This document shows, piece after piece, positions 52,201 through 63,800 of a stretch of 64,000 nucleotides of DNA. The stretch lies in contig JAEUWY010000008.1 of assembly GCA_022059125.1 (NCBI GenBank), positions 1,984,001-2,048,000 on the forward strand, in the 5' to 3' direction. The notes beneath the pieces were generated by a model, which had not been told where the DNA came from, did no database searches, and saw nothing but the letters and a program-made list of their open reading frames with translations. Source of the stretch: Corynespora cassiicola. Taxonomy: Eukaryota; Ascomycota; Dothideomycetes; Pleosporales; Corynesporascaceae. A program made the translations under genes and the position numbers. Numbering within the stretch: position 1 is the stretch's first letter; each line of letters starts with the position of its first letter.

Positions 52201-54846
52201 ATGCCAGAGATACTCCCGCCTGCAGTATACCATGCTGCTGCTCTTGGCACTGTGGAGAGCCCTCAAGACCCTGCTTCTCCGCTGGTTCGGAGGCACACCC
52301 TTAATGTCGTCGACGAAGACTCAAATATCCCGCGGTACTACTTTACCCCAAGGTTCTCGCCGACCTCGACCTACCAGCCCAGTGAGGCTTCACCTCACAG
52401 CTGTGCAGACTTCCCTACCCCCAAGGCTCGGCTGCTCAGCATGGCGAAGCCCTCACCACAGCCCTCTCCCCAGCATCTCCACCCTTCGCCATCGTATTTT
52501 GACGAACGCCGTGTGAGCCGAGTCGACAGCGACTTCGACTCGCTATATGACATGACCGACGACGAAGCCGAAGTGCCCCTTCATGCATCTGCCTCAGTCA
52601 AGCACCATGCGCAAACAGGTCGAAGTCGATATCCCTCCCTCATCATTCCGTCGCCTTCCGCCTGGCCGACAATTGAGAAGCTGAGGAGCGCCCTCTCGCC
52701 CGCCGTCACCACCCCCCAGCAGCTTCTTACTCCATCTCGCCAAGGTTTGTCACTGATCACGTCGCACAACCGCAAAGTACCTGCACGTTCTGCCGCGCCT
52801 TCCCTAGATGGGAGCCTGACCTCTGAAGAGATGGATAAGCTGAGTTGTCCTGCCACCCCTGACTCCCAGAAGCGTGTCTCTTCCTCTAGCATCGAAGGAT
52901 GGGGGCCGGTACAGCTCGATTTCCAAGCACTACAGACTCTCCAGCATCTCGGTTCGCCGTCTTCCGATGAGCTTCAGGGACGTTCAACTCCACCAGCTGT
53001 CGAGGCGGGAAGGGGAGAAATGCAGGAAGTCTCTCGGCCGTTCCTAGGACTGAAAATCCCCATCAATCTGTCCCGAAATAACTCTTCAGGCAACACCCCC
53101 GTATCCGCACTTTCGGTGCCTTCGCCCGGAGGGTTCTTTTCATCGCTCCAATCGTCTGCCCGCCATACCTGGAGTATCCCCAAGCGAGAAGACTCGGTCC
53201 CCAATACATCGACTGCGGAAAAGTTCTATCAACTTCCGTGGGAAAGCCGAAGAAACACCATTGCTGAGCCAATTCCAGAGCAGCAAAATACCCTTGCCGG
53301 ATCAACCCTAGATGGCTACGACGATGGCCTGCCAACATCACGGCCAGTGTTCCTCCAAGATCCCGAAGACGCACTGGAAATCAAGGAGATCAACCCGAGC
53401 AAGACAATCTTCCAATACAACGAACAGTATCACGCCGAGATCCAGAAGTTGTCGACTATCAATTTGGAGCGGACTGGTCATTGGCTGGATGAACAAGATG
53501 AGCTGCAGGCTGCATTACGTGAGATGAACGACATGAGTTCGCCAAGCCTCTCAAGTGGGACTCACAGCCGGGGCAACTCGATCGACAAGACAATCAAGAA
53601 GTCGGTCACTTTCGCTGCAGAGCCTGAGAAGTCTCCTACCAAGGAAAGCGGCGAGCCCAAGCAGATCATAACCTACATTCAAGGGTTTGAGTATATTCAA
53701 ACCAGGAGCCGGAAGAGCGACACCTTCATCCACCGGCAGACCCGAGCAGAGGCAATGCATGTACATCGGCGATGCAACCCCCAGTCACATCGCGACCAGC
53801 TGCTAGGCAAGTTTGAGCTCACCAACCCAGTGCGGCCATCCCCGCCCCGGCCCGTGTCGGAGTTTTATATGAATGACCCGACCGTGTTGAAAGAGCGCAT
53901 CGCGCGCGCTCAGATGGAACGACAAGCCCTGGACCAGATCCTGCCCATTGTATGGGTGCTGCAAGCCATGAAGCAACTCAATGGCGGCAGGCTAATCAGC
54001 AAGCCTGCTGCAAGGTGTATTACGCGGACTAGTGCTCCGCGTGTCCTCGACGTTGGAGGTGTTCCTACCAATGATTGGGCGTGGCAGATGGCGTATGACT
54101 ATCCGTATGCGACAATCTTCACAGTCTATACTGCCGGCAACAACCTCACTTCCAATGTCACGGGACCGGAAAATCACAGGCATACCGTCGTGCCGAACAT
54201 GTGGACATTGCCCTTTCCCAGTGCCCACTTTGATGTCATCTCGGCTCGTAACTTGTATGAGTTGCTCAAGACTAACAAACCTCTTGGTCGATCGTTGGAC
54301 GAGTATGACCTCTGCCTCAAGGAGTGCTTCCGCTGTCTCAAGCCAGGCGGCATCCTCGAGTTTTCCCTGATCGATTCCGACATCATCCATCCCGGCCGCC
54401 AGGCCCAAGCCATGGGCGTAGAGTTTGGATACAATCTCAAGACGAGGGGATACGATCCCGCCCCAACCAAGTCATTCCTTCCTCGCCTTCGCAAGGCTGG
54501 ATTCCGCAACATACACCGAATGTGGATGATGCTGCCAATCGGAAAGACGGCCGCCAACTGGAAAGAAGTCCTCCCCGTCGGCGCTGAAGGCAAACAAGCA
54601 GAGAGAAGCATCGGCCCCGATGGCCAGGTAGAGATGAACGATGTGCCTACGTTTGGTACTACAGCAGACGCAGCGATGGTGACGGGCATCGTAGGTAGCT
54701 GGACGTGGGAGAGGTGGATGTTGAGGCTGCAACTGGAGATGGGCAAAGACGACGAGAAATTGTTAGAGGGTGTGGTACAGGTTCTGGAGGAGGGCGCCGG
54801 GCGTGGATCGGGGTGGAGGTACCTGACGGGTTATGCAAGGAAGTAA
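52201..54846 (+). CDS. Fungal protein with C-terminal SAM-methyltransferase-like domain (881 aa)
   Basis: Intronless 881-aa protein with two parts. Residues 1-590 are Ser/Pro-rich and probably disordered, with possible phosphorylation sites and a short acidic segment (YDMTDDEAEVPL). Residues about 600-881 resemble a class I methyltransferase: motif I-like VLDVGGVPTNDWAW (Asp617), then WTLPFPSAHFDVISARN (motif II region) and CLKPGGILEFSLID (motif III), followed by RLRKAGFRN. The usual GxGxG is altered to GGVPTN, so SAM binding may be weak or changed. The substrate is unknown. The ATG at 52201 follows a C/A-rich leader (CCAAAATG). The large disordered arm suggests a regulatory or scaffold role rather than a simple metabolic enzyme (inference). 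Confidence 0.8.
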   Translation: MPEILPPAVYHAAALGTVESPQDPASPLVRRHTLNVVDEDSNIPRYYFTPRFSPTSTYQPSEASPHSCADFPTPKARLLSMAKPSPQPSPQHLHPSPSYFDERRVSRVDSDFDSLYDMTDDEAEVPLHASASVKHHAQTGRSRYPSLIIPSPSAWPTIEKLRSALSPAVTTPQQLLTPSRQGLSLITSHNRKVPARSAAPSLDGSLTSEEMDKLSCPATPDSQKRVSSSSIEGWGPVQLDFQALQTLQHLGSPSSDELQGRSTPPAVEAGRGEMQEVSRPFLGLKIPINLSRNNSSGNTPVSALSVPSPGGFFSSLQSSARHTWSIPKREDSVPNTSTAEKFYQLPWESRRNTIAEPIPEQQNTLAGSTLDGYDDGLPTSRPVFLQDPEDALEIKEINPSKTIFQYNEQYHAEIQKLSTINLERTGHWLDEQDELQAALREMNDMSSPSLSSGTHSRGNSIDKTIKKSVTFAAEPEKSPTKESGEPKQIITYIQGFEYIQTRSRKSDTFIHRQTRAEAMHVHRRCNPQSHRDQLLGKFELTNPVRPSPPRPVSEFYMNDPTVLKERIARAQMERQALDQILPIVWVLQAMKQLNGGRLISKPAARCITRTSAPRVLDVGGVPTNDWAWQMAYDYPYATIFTVYTAGNNLTSNVTGPENHRHTVVPNMWTLPFPSAHFDVISARNLYELLKTNKPLGRSLDEYDLCLKECFRCLKPGGILEFSLIDSDIIHPGRQAQAMGVEFGYNLKTRGYDPAPTKSFLPRLRKAGFRNIHRMWMMLPIGKTAANWKEVLPVGAEGKQAERSIGPDGQVEMNDVPTFGTTADAAMVTGIVGSWTWERWMLRLQLEMGKDDEKLLEGVVQVLEEGAGRGSGWRYLTGYARK

Positions 54847-55245
54847 CGCATCATGTTAATAGATGGACGGTTACAAATTGGCTTTCTTTTCATTAGCATG
54901 GTGTTTGGGCTTCGGCTGGGTTACATAGCATGGTAGTATGATTGGGTTAGGGTGATACCACGTAGCACGTCTCCTTTGTTATTCAATATGAACTGTACCA
55001 GTATATCATCTTCACTATTGCCATGAGTAGCCACTACTGTGTTTTTTGATCTACTGCCGACGAAGTGTATAGGTGCTCTGGGCAGGTGGTGAGGGGAGGC
55101 GCTAGCACGTGACCTCGGCTAAATGTCGGAAGCCCCGCGGCTCAAGTTCGACTTCAACGTGCACGCATAGCATCATCTTCCCGCACTTCTGCGACCACAC
55201 GGAAGAGTTTCCTACACAACGAAAGGTGTTTGTGCCTCTGCAATC
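54847..55245. other. intergenic, LSM2 promoter region
   Basis: 399 bases upstream of LSM2, with a CACGTG box at 55106-55111 about 140 bases before the start codon. No supported gene. Confidence 0.5.
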
Positions 55246-55655
55246 ATGCTATTCTTCAGGTCCGAATTCACGTGTCATTGCGAGCTCACAATGAACTGTT
55301 GGCGCTAATTATGTACAGCTTCTTCAAGACGCTCGTCGACCAGCAAATCACGGTTGAGCTCAAGAACGAGGTCTGCATTCGCGGTACACTCAAGAGCGTT
55401 GATCAATACCTCAACATCAAGCTCGACAATGCTGAAGCTGTGGATGAAACGAAGTGGCCGCACTTGGTATGCCCAGCCAGTTTGACATTCGCTGTTCACC
55501 AGCTAACACTGACAACACAGTGCTCCACCCGCGATATGTTCATCCGTGGCTCCGTCGTCCGATATGTTCATCTTCCCGTTGGCGCCGTCGACACTGCTCT
55601 CCTTGAGGACGCCACCAGGCGCGAGGCCGAGGCAGCGAAGAACAAGGCCAAATGA
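55246..55655 (+). CDS. LSM2: U6 snRNA-associated Sm-like protein LSm2
   Basis: Subunit of the LSm2-8 ring on U6 snRNA (nuclear splicing) and the LSm1-7 ring (cytoplasmic mRNA decay). Three exons: 55246-55259, 55319-55466 and 55521-55655, giving 98 aa. The first exon is only 14 nt (MLFF plus two bases); splicing yields the standard N-terminus MLFFSFFKTLVDQ. Sm motif 1 is ITVELKNEVCIRGTLKSVD with YLNIKLDNAE, and Sm motif 2 is FIRGSVVRYVHLP. The C-terminus is short and charged (EAEAAKNKAK). Introns of 59 and 54 nt have GTCCGA and GTATGC donors and clear CTAAT/CTAAC branch sites. Annotation pipelines may miss the first exon. Confidence 0.95.
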
Positions 55656-56383
55656 GAGAACAGCAGAGGCGGCGATACGATGATATGGATCTTTGAATAA
55701 AAAGAGGCATCGGAGAGATCCGGGAGCACAGTTTCTGTCTCAATTAAGGACCGTTCGCGGATTTTACCAGAGTTGGTTTCACACTTGAAGATACAAGTGA
55801 GCATTGGAGCAACAAGGAAGGCGAACGGAGATACATTTCAATATACCCCACTGCATGGATTTTGGTTCTAGCTGGCCTGTCAAACACCGTCTTTCCGGAA
55901 ATGTCTAGTTCACGGTGATCGCTTGGAATTCTGGGATATGATGATAGCAAAAGAACTGGATGCATCGTCTCGGTCCAGACTATGCTCTGGTGAACAATAT
56001 ATCCTGTTCCTCTGGCCATGTTTTCCTTAGGTTCCTTTTTTGTTCTCTGTGGCAGACTCTGTTCATGAGCTCTATATTCCTTGGCTTTCTTGTGCGGTCC
56101 CAAATACGTATTCTTCTCTGACTCTATCCACATTTCCCATCTTCATATGCATTTCCAAATAATTTCACATGGGTATGGCCTGCAACTGGGCATGGCCAGA
56201 ATGTGGGCGTGGAGCTGCCAGTTTGGTCTCCAACGTTTGCCTACAAACGCTGCACAAGTTCACACTTCATCCTTTATGATTGCACGGTACTGGCCTGCTC
56301 AGGTTCAATGCTCACCCCAGCTCTCACCCTCCCTAGGTATCAGTCCGCCGTTGAGCACCGCACTGCCGCCACGGAATAGCATA
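55656..56383. other. intergenic, 0.7 kb
   Basis: Between LSM2 and the single-pass membrane protein, both on +. The reading frame of the downstream gene stays open back to 56081, so its start could lie inside this stretch. No other feature. Confidence 0.4.
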
Positions 56384-57337
56384 ATGCCGGTGTTGACAAC
56401 CAGAGCTTCACCACTGCGGCCCACGCCTCCTCTCGGACCTCCACCCTATAGACGACAGATACCCGTCATCGAGTGGCCCAGCACCGACATCCCGCTTCCC
56501 GTTGCAGGAAAACCAAGTCAAACAGTCATTGTAATCTATCAGACTCCGCACTTGACGATTACTACTGTTTTACCAACAGCGTTCGCTTCCCAATCGCTGC
56601 CGCCGCCAAACACGCTCTCAACCGTCACCCGGACGAGCAGCGCGAGCGCTCCAAACGCGCCCACTCCGTCCGGCACATCTCGACTCTCATCATCCAGGCC
56701 GACTACGCTTATCACATCTCGACTCTCTTCTTCTACGACCATCACACCTCGGACCGCTTCCTACACAACACCACCCAACCCCACCACAATGCCGCCCCCA
56801 CCCTGGTCCTGGCACCCCAACGGCCCAACGCCCACCAGCACGCCCTCCCCCACCGGCGCCCACCACGTCCCGGACTTCGACCACACCACCCTGGGCATCC
56901 TCATCGGCTGCAGCATCCCCATGCTCCTGGTGCTCCTCGTCTTCGCGTGGACCAAGTTCGTGCCCGAGCACAAGAAGGACGTGGTCGCCAGGTTCTTCCG
57001 GCCCGTCGCCAATGCGTGGGCTAGGGTGCTGGCTGCGGTGTGCGGCGTCTGCAAGCGTCCGACGATTAGATTAGGTAAAGTGAGGGGACGGTTGGTGGGG
57101 GATGATGGGCGGTGCCTTGTTGATGGAGGTGATGGAGGTGGGGCGGCGGCGAGGCATAGGAAGGGTAAGAAGATGGTGGTGCAGAGTGAGGCTAACGTGA
57201 GTGGTGAACAGGACGTTAGAATTGTCAAGGCCGGGAATGAGACGGAGATTTTGGCTTTGCCGAGGGGGGGGGGGGGGGGGGGGGTGAGGGAGATAGAACG
57301 TAGGAGTCTAATTCAATTGCAGTTTGCAAGCACTTGA
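56384..57337 (+). CDS. single-pass membrane protein with Ser/Thr/Pro-rich ectodomain
   Basis: Not recognised as a named family. From ATG 56384 it encodes 317 aa; in-frame ATGs further left (for example 56276) would lengthen it. Residues 1-165 are Pro/Ser/Thr-rich with a small conserved-looking core (TVIVIYQTPHLTITTVLP), which suggests an O-glycosylated extracellular region. One hydrophobic helix follows (GILIGCSIPMLLVLLVFAW), then a basic stop-transfer end (KKDVVARFFR) and a Gly-rich cytosolic tail. No clear signal peptide at the chosen start. A run of 21 G (57264-57284) is translated as Gly residues near the C-terminus, so the last 18 residues depend on the exact run length. Confidence 0.5.
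   Translation: MPVLTTRASPLRPTPPLGPPPYRRQIPVIEWPSTDIPLPVAGKPSQTVIVIYQTPHLTITTVLPTAFASQSLPPPNTLSTVTRTSSASAPNAPTPSGTSRLSSSRPTTLITSRLSSSTTITPRTASYTTPPNPTTMPPPPWSWHPNGPTPTSTPSPTGAHHVPDFDHTTLGILIGCSIPMLLVLLVFAWTKFVPEHKKDVVARFFRPVANAWARVLAAVCGVCKRPTIRLGKVRGRLVGDDGRCLVDGGDGGGAAARHRKGKKMVVQSEANVSGEQDVRIVKAGNETEILALPRGGGGGGVREIERRSLIQLQFAST
57264..57284 (+). repeat. poly-G run, 21 bases
   Basis: An uninterrupted G homopolymer inside the open frame of the membrane-protein gene. Length changes would shift the frame of the last codons. Confidence 0.9.
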
Positions 57338-57815
57338 TATACTTCGTCTGTGGTGTATTCAACGGTGTTGTGGTTGCCTACTCAACACCAACTTATACAA
57401 AATGTAGCACCCTTTCATTTATTATCTATACTAGACTATAATAATAATAATCATTGTCAACTATATTTATTACGAGCATAGCTAAGCCCGAGTTCTCTTA
57501 CTCTTCTGAAAAATATTACTTCACCACGCTTTCAGTTTAGTCATCTATATCTCGCCAACACCCTGTTGCTTATATGAGATATCTAAGAGCGTGGTTTTCC
57601 CAGCCCCTGTCGCCCCCATCAAGACTGCTAGAGTTCTAGGCTTGACATAACTATTAATGTTGTCTAGCAGGTTTTTTTTTTTTGGGCTTTTCTGCAATGG
57701 AATCTAATACGAAATGGGACAGACACGCATGATAAGAGAGCAGGCAATAGAGCGGACAACAGATCGGGGAACACAATGGGCAAGTCTCGAGAAATAGTCT
57801 AAATTCTAATCCCTT
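57338..57815. other. intergenic between membrane protein and PKS stops
   Basis: 478 bases with convergent 3' ends. The left part is A/T-rich (ATAATAATAAT near 57439-57449). The right part contains the decayed ABC-transporter fragment described separately. Confidence 0.6.
57500..57710 (-). pseudogene. relic of a PDR/CDR-type ABC transporter (second nucleotide-binding domain)
   Basis: Read on the minus strand, one frame gives [17 protein letters not shown], then [13 protein letters not shown], then GVGEI and, after stops, IFQKSK. This matches the stretch around Walker A of the second nucleotide-binding domain of fungal PDR-type ABCG transporters, where the consensus is [32 protein letters not shown] and FQRS. 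The frame has a stop just before IP (about 57700) and further stops after GEI, and several residues between TTLLD and GVGEI are missing. The flanks have no transporter similarity that I can see, so this is a short decayed fragment. It lies about 110 bases beyond the PKS stop on the same strand. Confidence 0.75.
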
Positions 57816-60800
57816 CTAATTGGCCTCCATAATCTTCGCAATGACTTTCTCGCTCAATTTAGTTAATGACGCAGCATTCAACACGTCCAAGGTCGTGACC
57901 AGCGCGTTAAGTTCAGTCCTGATCCAATTGCGCAGCTCAACTGCAGCCAAAGAATCAATCCCGTACACGGAAAGTGGTCTCTCAGAGTCCATGGCCTCGG
58001 GCAGGTGGAGCATGCGCACAAAGGCACTATTGATAGCGCCAACCATTGCCTGCACTTTGGCTGGCTCATCAGTGGACTCATTCTTTAGTAGCATCAGCGC
58101 CAACTGCACCTCCGCATCCTTGCCACTAGCACCACCACTGCTCTCTGAATTAGCGCCAGCCTGACCAGCAAACAGTGCCGAGAAGCGAGCATCCTTGTTG
58201 AGTTGCGAGTCGGAAGGTTGCGGTACAATCAGGCCGGTAATCAGCTGTGCGCTCGCGGCCGGGCTGGCGCGCAGGTGTGCTTGTTGCTGCAGCACGGACA
58301 CGTAGAGGATCTTGGCCAACAGTCCGTTGTTGATGCCGCTGAAGACGCGAGTATCAAAGACGTTTTGCAGCTGCTCGCGCTCGGCAATGACACCGGCATC
58401 CTCGATGACACCCAGGTCAACGGAGCAGGCAGCCTGGCCGCGCGAGCGGCGGAACTCGGCGAAGGAATCCAGGAAGGTGTTTGCGGCGGCGTAGTTGCCC
58501 TGTCCACGGTTGCCAATCACGCCTGAGATGCTGGAAAGGAGGGTGAAGAAGTCGAGGTTGAGGTTGAGCTTTTCGGCGGCATCGTGCAAGTTCCAGGTTC
58601 CGCGAGTCTTGCACTGCGCCGCTTCATGGTACTCGGCTAGGGTCATTTGGTCAAAGGGACGATCCTATGTGTGTTGTTAGCAGTGCACAATGCCGGCGAC
58701 ATGATCAACTTACGCGGAGAACCATCGCGCCCTGTATGATGCCCGCAATCGGAACCCTGGTTTGTCCAAAGGCGCGTACCACGTCTTCCGCATTGGTGAC
58801 ATCGGCGGTGAGGAGGTCAATGTGAGCACCAAGGCCACTGATCTGCTTGACGATTCCCTGCGACTTCTGATCCGTGTGCCCGCTGCGAGACATGACAGCA
58901 AGGTTCTTGGCTCCTTGCTTTGCGAGGTACACGGCAAGAGAGCCGCAAAGACCGCGAAGACCGCCGACAATGAGATAGGACCTATCATCGCGGAAGGATA
59001 GCTTGGGTGCTGCACGGCGGATCTGCGACAAAGTCAGCAATCATGTTTCTTAGCGAACGGAGGATGGACTTACCGGAATCTGGACCTTTGCATCGGCTCC
59101 GTCCGATAGCACAACCTTGCCGATGTGTGTTCCTGGTCGAAGGAACCGAATGGCAGAGGGAATCTCACTCCACGAGAAGCAGTGGACTGGGTTGATTGGC
59201 TTGATGTGACCGCCTTCGAGCAGCTCGAAAAGCTTGGCCAGGGAGCGCTCAATGAGAGCATCGGGAGCGCGCTCGGCAGACAAGTCGACAGCTCTGAATG
59301 AGATGTTGCGGTCGAATGGCGTCATCGTCAGCTTGTTGCGGTCAAGAATGTCCTTCTTGCCAATCTCGACCATGATGCCGCCATCTGCCAGGATGCGGAA
59401 GGACTCGTCAAGCATGTCTCCAGTGAGCGAGTTGAGCACCACGTCAACACCGCGACCGTTGGTGGCGGCCAAAATGTTTTCGGCAAAATCTGTGTTGCGC
59501 GAGTTGAAGATGTCCTCGTCGCGCAGACCAAAGGTTGTCTGAAGGAATTGTCTCTTTTCGGGGCTGCTGACGGTCGCAAACACCTTTGCGCCCACGTACT
59601 GAGCAAGTTGGATGGCTGCAATACCCACACCTCCGGCAGCAGAGTGGATGAGGACGGTCTTGCCCTCGGAGAGGTTACCCTGGTCGAAAAGTGCGTGAAG
59701 GCTGGTCACGTAGACGACGGGGAGGGTCGCCGCGTCTTCGAACGATAAACTGTCAGGGATACGATGCATGCGAGCGGGAACTGTGTGGATGCGGTTTGCA
59801 AAGCAGCCCTTGCTCCAGACAACGACGCGGTCTCCAGGAGTATAGCTTGATACGCTCGAGGAGACTTTCTTGACGACACCGGCCGCTTCAAAGCCCAGCT
59901 GTGACTCGTCGCCGGGAACGTATCCCATACTGACAACCACGTCCTTGTAGTTTAGACCAGCAGCATAGATCTCCACCTCGACGAAACCCTCTGCCAGAGG
60001 AAGTACCTCGGGTGATGTCTCGCCAAAATGGAGGCTGTCGAGGTTGCCTAGGCGCTCACAACGAAGCCTGACGAGCGACTCGCATTCGTGAAAGTCTACT
60101 GTCTCGACAAGCTGTTCACTGATATCGTCACTCTGCAGTGCCGTGAGTTTGGCGTCGGGAAGAATGCGACTGATGTATGTGACGCCACTGCGCTCGACAA
60201 ACTCAGAATCGGCCGGGCCATCGTCTTCATCGGATGATAATTGATCTAGGCATGCGGAAATGGCGGCGGTGGTGGCTTCTCCCGTGGGGTTCTCGACATC
60301 GAGAGTGATGAAGCGTATCTGCTCCTCACTGCGGATTGTACGAAGGAGACCGGTAATAGCAGCTTTGTTGGGGTCGGTCACTGAGAGCTGAGCGCCCGTG
60401 GTGACCCACAAAAGGCGGCATCGCTGGTTGAGGAGATGTTTGAGGACCTCCCATTGCTGCTCATTGAACCCATCCAGGAGAGAGTGGAAGAGTTCATCGA
60501 TGACGACCACAATGTCCTTGCTGGAACTGACGTCGGTCAATGGGGCAGAGCTGGCCTGGATAGCCCACTTCTCCGAGGTAAGCTGTTCAAGAACATGAGC
60601 AGCCTCACTCGACTGCTGAGCCTCTGGCTCACAGAAGCTCACTTGCTTGATGATTTGGGGTGTACTCTGCTCTTTCTTGTCTTCCTTCTGGCAGATGCTG
60701 CTCCCGTCTTTTGCAGTGAAGGTCGTTCCCAGGCGCTTCAGTGGTGCTTCGTCAAGCCCGCTGGTGATGACAAATCCATCTGCGTGCACAGATGCAGCGA

Positions 60801-63800
60801 GGGTCTGAATCAAGACTTCTTGGGCTACTTCAGATTGCGATCCCTTGACGATTACCAGGTCGAATTTGGTGTCTGCTACGATTTCAACCCCCTTGATGGC
60901 GTCAACCAAGTGGATCTGTGCACCGGGCAAACTCTCTTGTGCGCTCAACATAGCCTTGGAGTTCCTGACACCGACGTGATACTGGGAACAAGCAGCTCGC
61001 ATTGCCGACGCTTGTTCATCCAACCAAATGCTAGATGCATCTTCGGCGTTTAGGTTTAGTTCCAGACAGCTGAGCCCAGGTTTCTTGTGGGCAACCAAAT
61101 CGACTAGCTCTTGAATCTCCTTGGAGGCAATCCATTGCTGTGCTGCGAGGCTTTGCGACTTGAACAACATGTTGACATCGGCGCCCCACGCGACCCGGGT
61201 AAAGGTATGGCCGACCTTGTCAGTTTCTCCAACTTCGATTTCTCCCTGCTGGAGGCCTTTCATCTCGAAGAGGCAGGTGCCGTCTTGAGGATTGAAAACT
61301 TGGACGCTGGTCGTGAAGTTGCGAGGGTGCTCCGCATCTCCGATGCCGACCCAGTTGGCGGATGCCAATGCCATGCCCTCTCCCTCGGTCGGCAACCCTT
61401 CACCACCTTCGATGACCATGCTGCCGATTATCTTGGGCACGAGCACCGCGGACCCCGAAGTGGGGGGCTCACCTCGCCATAGGGACGGCGAAGTGGCCTG
61501 CAGACAAGAATCCATGACGGCTGGATGCAGTGGGTAGCGGGACTGGCCAAGTGGGTTGGATGGCGGAGGCTCGAGACTGACGGTAGAGCGCGAGGTCCGC
61601 TTGCCAATGGAAGACTCCACAGCCACGTGCTTCTGGAAGCAGGGTCCGAATTTGTATCCCATGTCGGCAAGCGCCTTGTACCACACGCGAGCCGGTGTAG
61701 GAAATTCCAGAGGCCGCATGCCGTCAGCCGGAGCCTCGATGCGCTGGTAGTCTGTCTCGATGCACACGAATCCGGTGCTGTGTTCCTGATCGACCGGGGC
61801 ATCGTCCTGCATCGAGCACACGCGGAACTCGTACCATGTTCTCGTTGAGCCTCCTTTGACAGGTGTCAGCGACAAAGTCATTCGAGTCTCCGACTTTTCT
61901 TCCAAGACAAGAGCACGAAGAATCTGGACGTCTCTCAGTCGGAAGCGGTATCGGGGTGGTGCTTGGTGGTTCCACTGAACAGACATGGTGGTCTGATACA
62001 CGGCCTCGACGGCCATTGCAATGTATGCAGCACCCGGGAAGACAATCTCGCTGCCGAGAAGATGGTCCTTCAGCCACGGAACGTCGGCCAGCTTCAAGAG
62101 CTTCTTGAATGTAGGCGCCTGCCACGCGGTGGCGGGAATCTTTGATCCGAGGAGGTCGTGGTTGACAAACTTCTTGAAGCGCCACTCTTTGCTGGCTCTC
62201 GTCTCGTGCCAGTACCTGTTTGAATGGTTCCAAGAATAGTTGGGAAGGTCGACAATCATCTTGGCTTTGTCTTTCGCAATGCGATTGACGCGGGTCAGCC
62301 TGACAGCGCCGCCGGCAAGGAACAATTGGCCGGCCGATTTGTACAGGGCGAGCGTCGACCCTTCGCCACGAGTCAAGGCGGATGAGTATGGCACATCGCC
62401 AATCTTGCCAGCGAGGCTCTTCTTGATCTGTGCAACTGGGCCCGAGAGCGCATTGCTAGGGCCAAGTTCGATGAGGAAGTTGGCGCCGAGCTCTCCGTCA
62501 CGAAGCAGCTCCGAGGCTGCTGCGGTGAATCGTACGGGCGACACCATGTTGCTCTTCCAGTACGCCGCATCAGGCTTCTCGCCGGGCTGCATCATCTTGC
62601 CCGTGACCGAACTGAACATTCGCACGTTTGAATGAGCGGGCTGATTCTGGAAGAGGTCGTCCTTGAGCAGCATCTTTTCGTAGACCTCGCCAATCTCCGC
62701 CATGTAGTCCGAGTGGTATGCCAAGTCTACGAGAAGGAGACGAGCAAAGTGGCCATCAGCCTGGATCCTGTCCCGTAGCTTCTCCAACGCAGACCTAGTT
62801 CCCGACATGGTCAGACTGTCCGGGCTGTTATAACAGGCAATCTGGATCTTCTCCTCCGATCGGAGGTACGGCTGAACTTTCTCGGCACCAATGCCGATAG
62901 CAAGCATACCGACGGGCTCTGCAGGGGTTCCGACCTTCTTGGCAGCCTGGCCACGGTAGAAGGCCGTCTTGATGGCATCTGCGTAGGTGAGCAGACCAGC
63001 GGCAGCAGCAGCAGCGATTTCACCAGAAGAGTGTCCGACAACAGCCTCTGGCCTGACACCCCAGTCGTTCAAGACCTCCAAAAGGGCTAGTTGCAAAGCC
63101 GTCACTAGAGGCTGTGAGAACTCGGGCTGTCGGAGTGCCTCGCCGGTGCGAGCAGAAGTCAGCTCCTCGAGAAGCGTCCATTGAGGAGGCTCAGGTAGAG
63201 ATTTCAGCGCTCCGTCCAATTCTTCAATCACTTGCTGTGCGATTGGGAAGTTCTTTACGAGCTCTGCGCCCATCTGAGACCATTGTGCGCCTTGGCCGGT
63301 GAACACGAAGCCAATGCGGGGAGGTGAGGCGGCCTGTTTTCCTGTCACCAAGTCTTCAGGCGTGAGCTTCGTTTTGGTGGAGCGCGTAATGGCAAAGGCA
63401 CGGTGGTAGAGCTTGCTTCTCCTCTCACTGAGCGTGTAGGCCAAGTTGTCAATGTCGATCGATACCATGGGATTGAGGAAGTGGGAGGACAATGCTTTGG
63501 CATAGCCCATGAGCGAATTAGGGTCGTTTGCAGACAAGACCAAGAGTTTCGGGGGTGCCTTGTCCTCTGTCTCCTCTCCGGTGGAATCCTCATCCTCGTC
63601 TTCATCGTCGTCGAAGAAGTTGCTGGAGATGGTCTGGTAGGACGAGACATGCGGGGACGACGTGGCATTCTCGAGCACCACGTGGGCATTGGCACCACCA
63701 AAGCCAAAGGAGTTTACACTCGCTCGTCGGATGATAGATCCGCGAGGCCACGGAACCAGGGTGCGGCTAGCGCGAAGGTTGAACGCCTTCCAATCGATCT

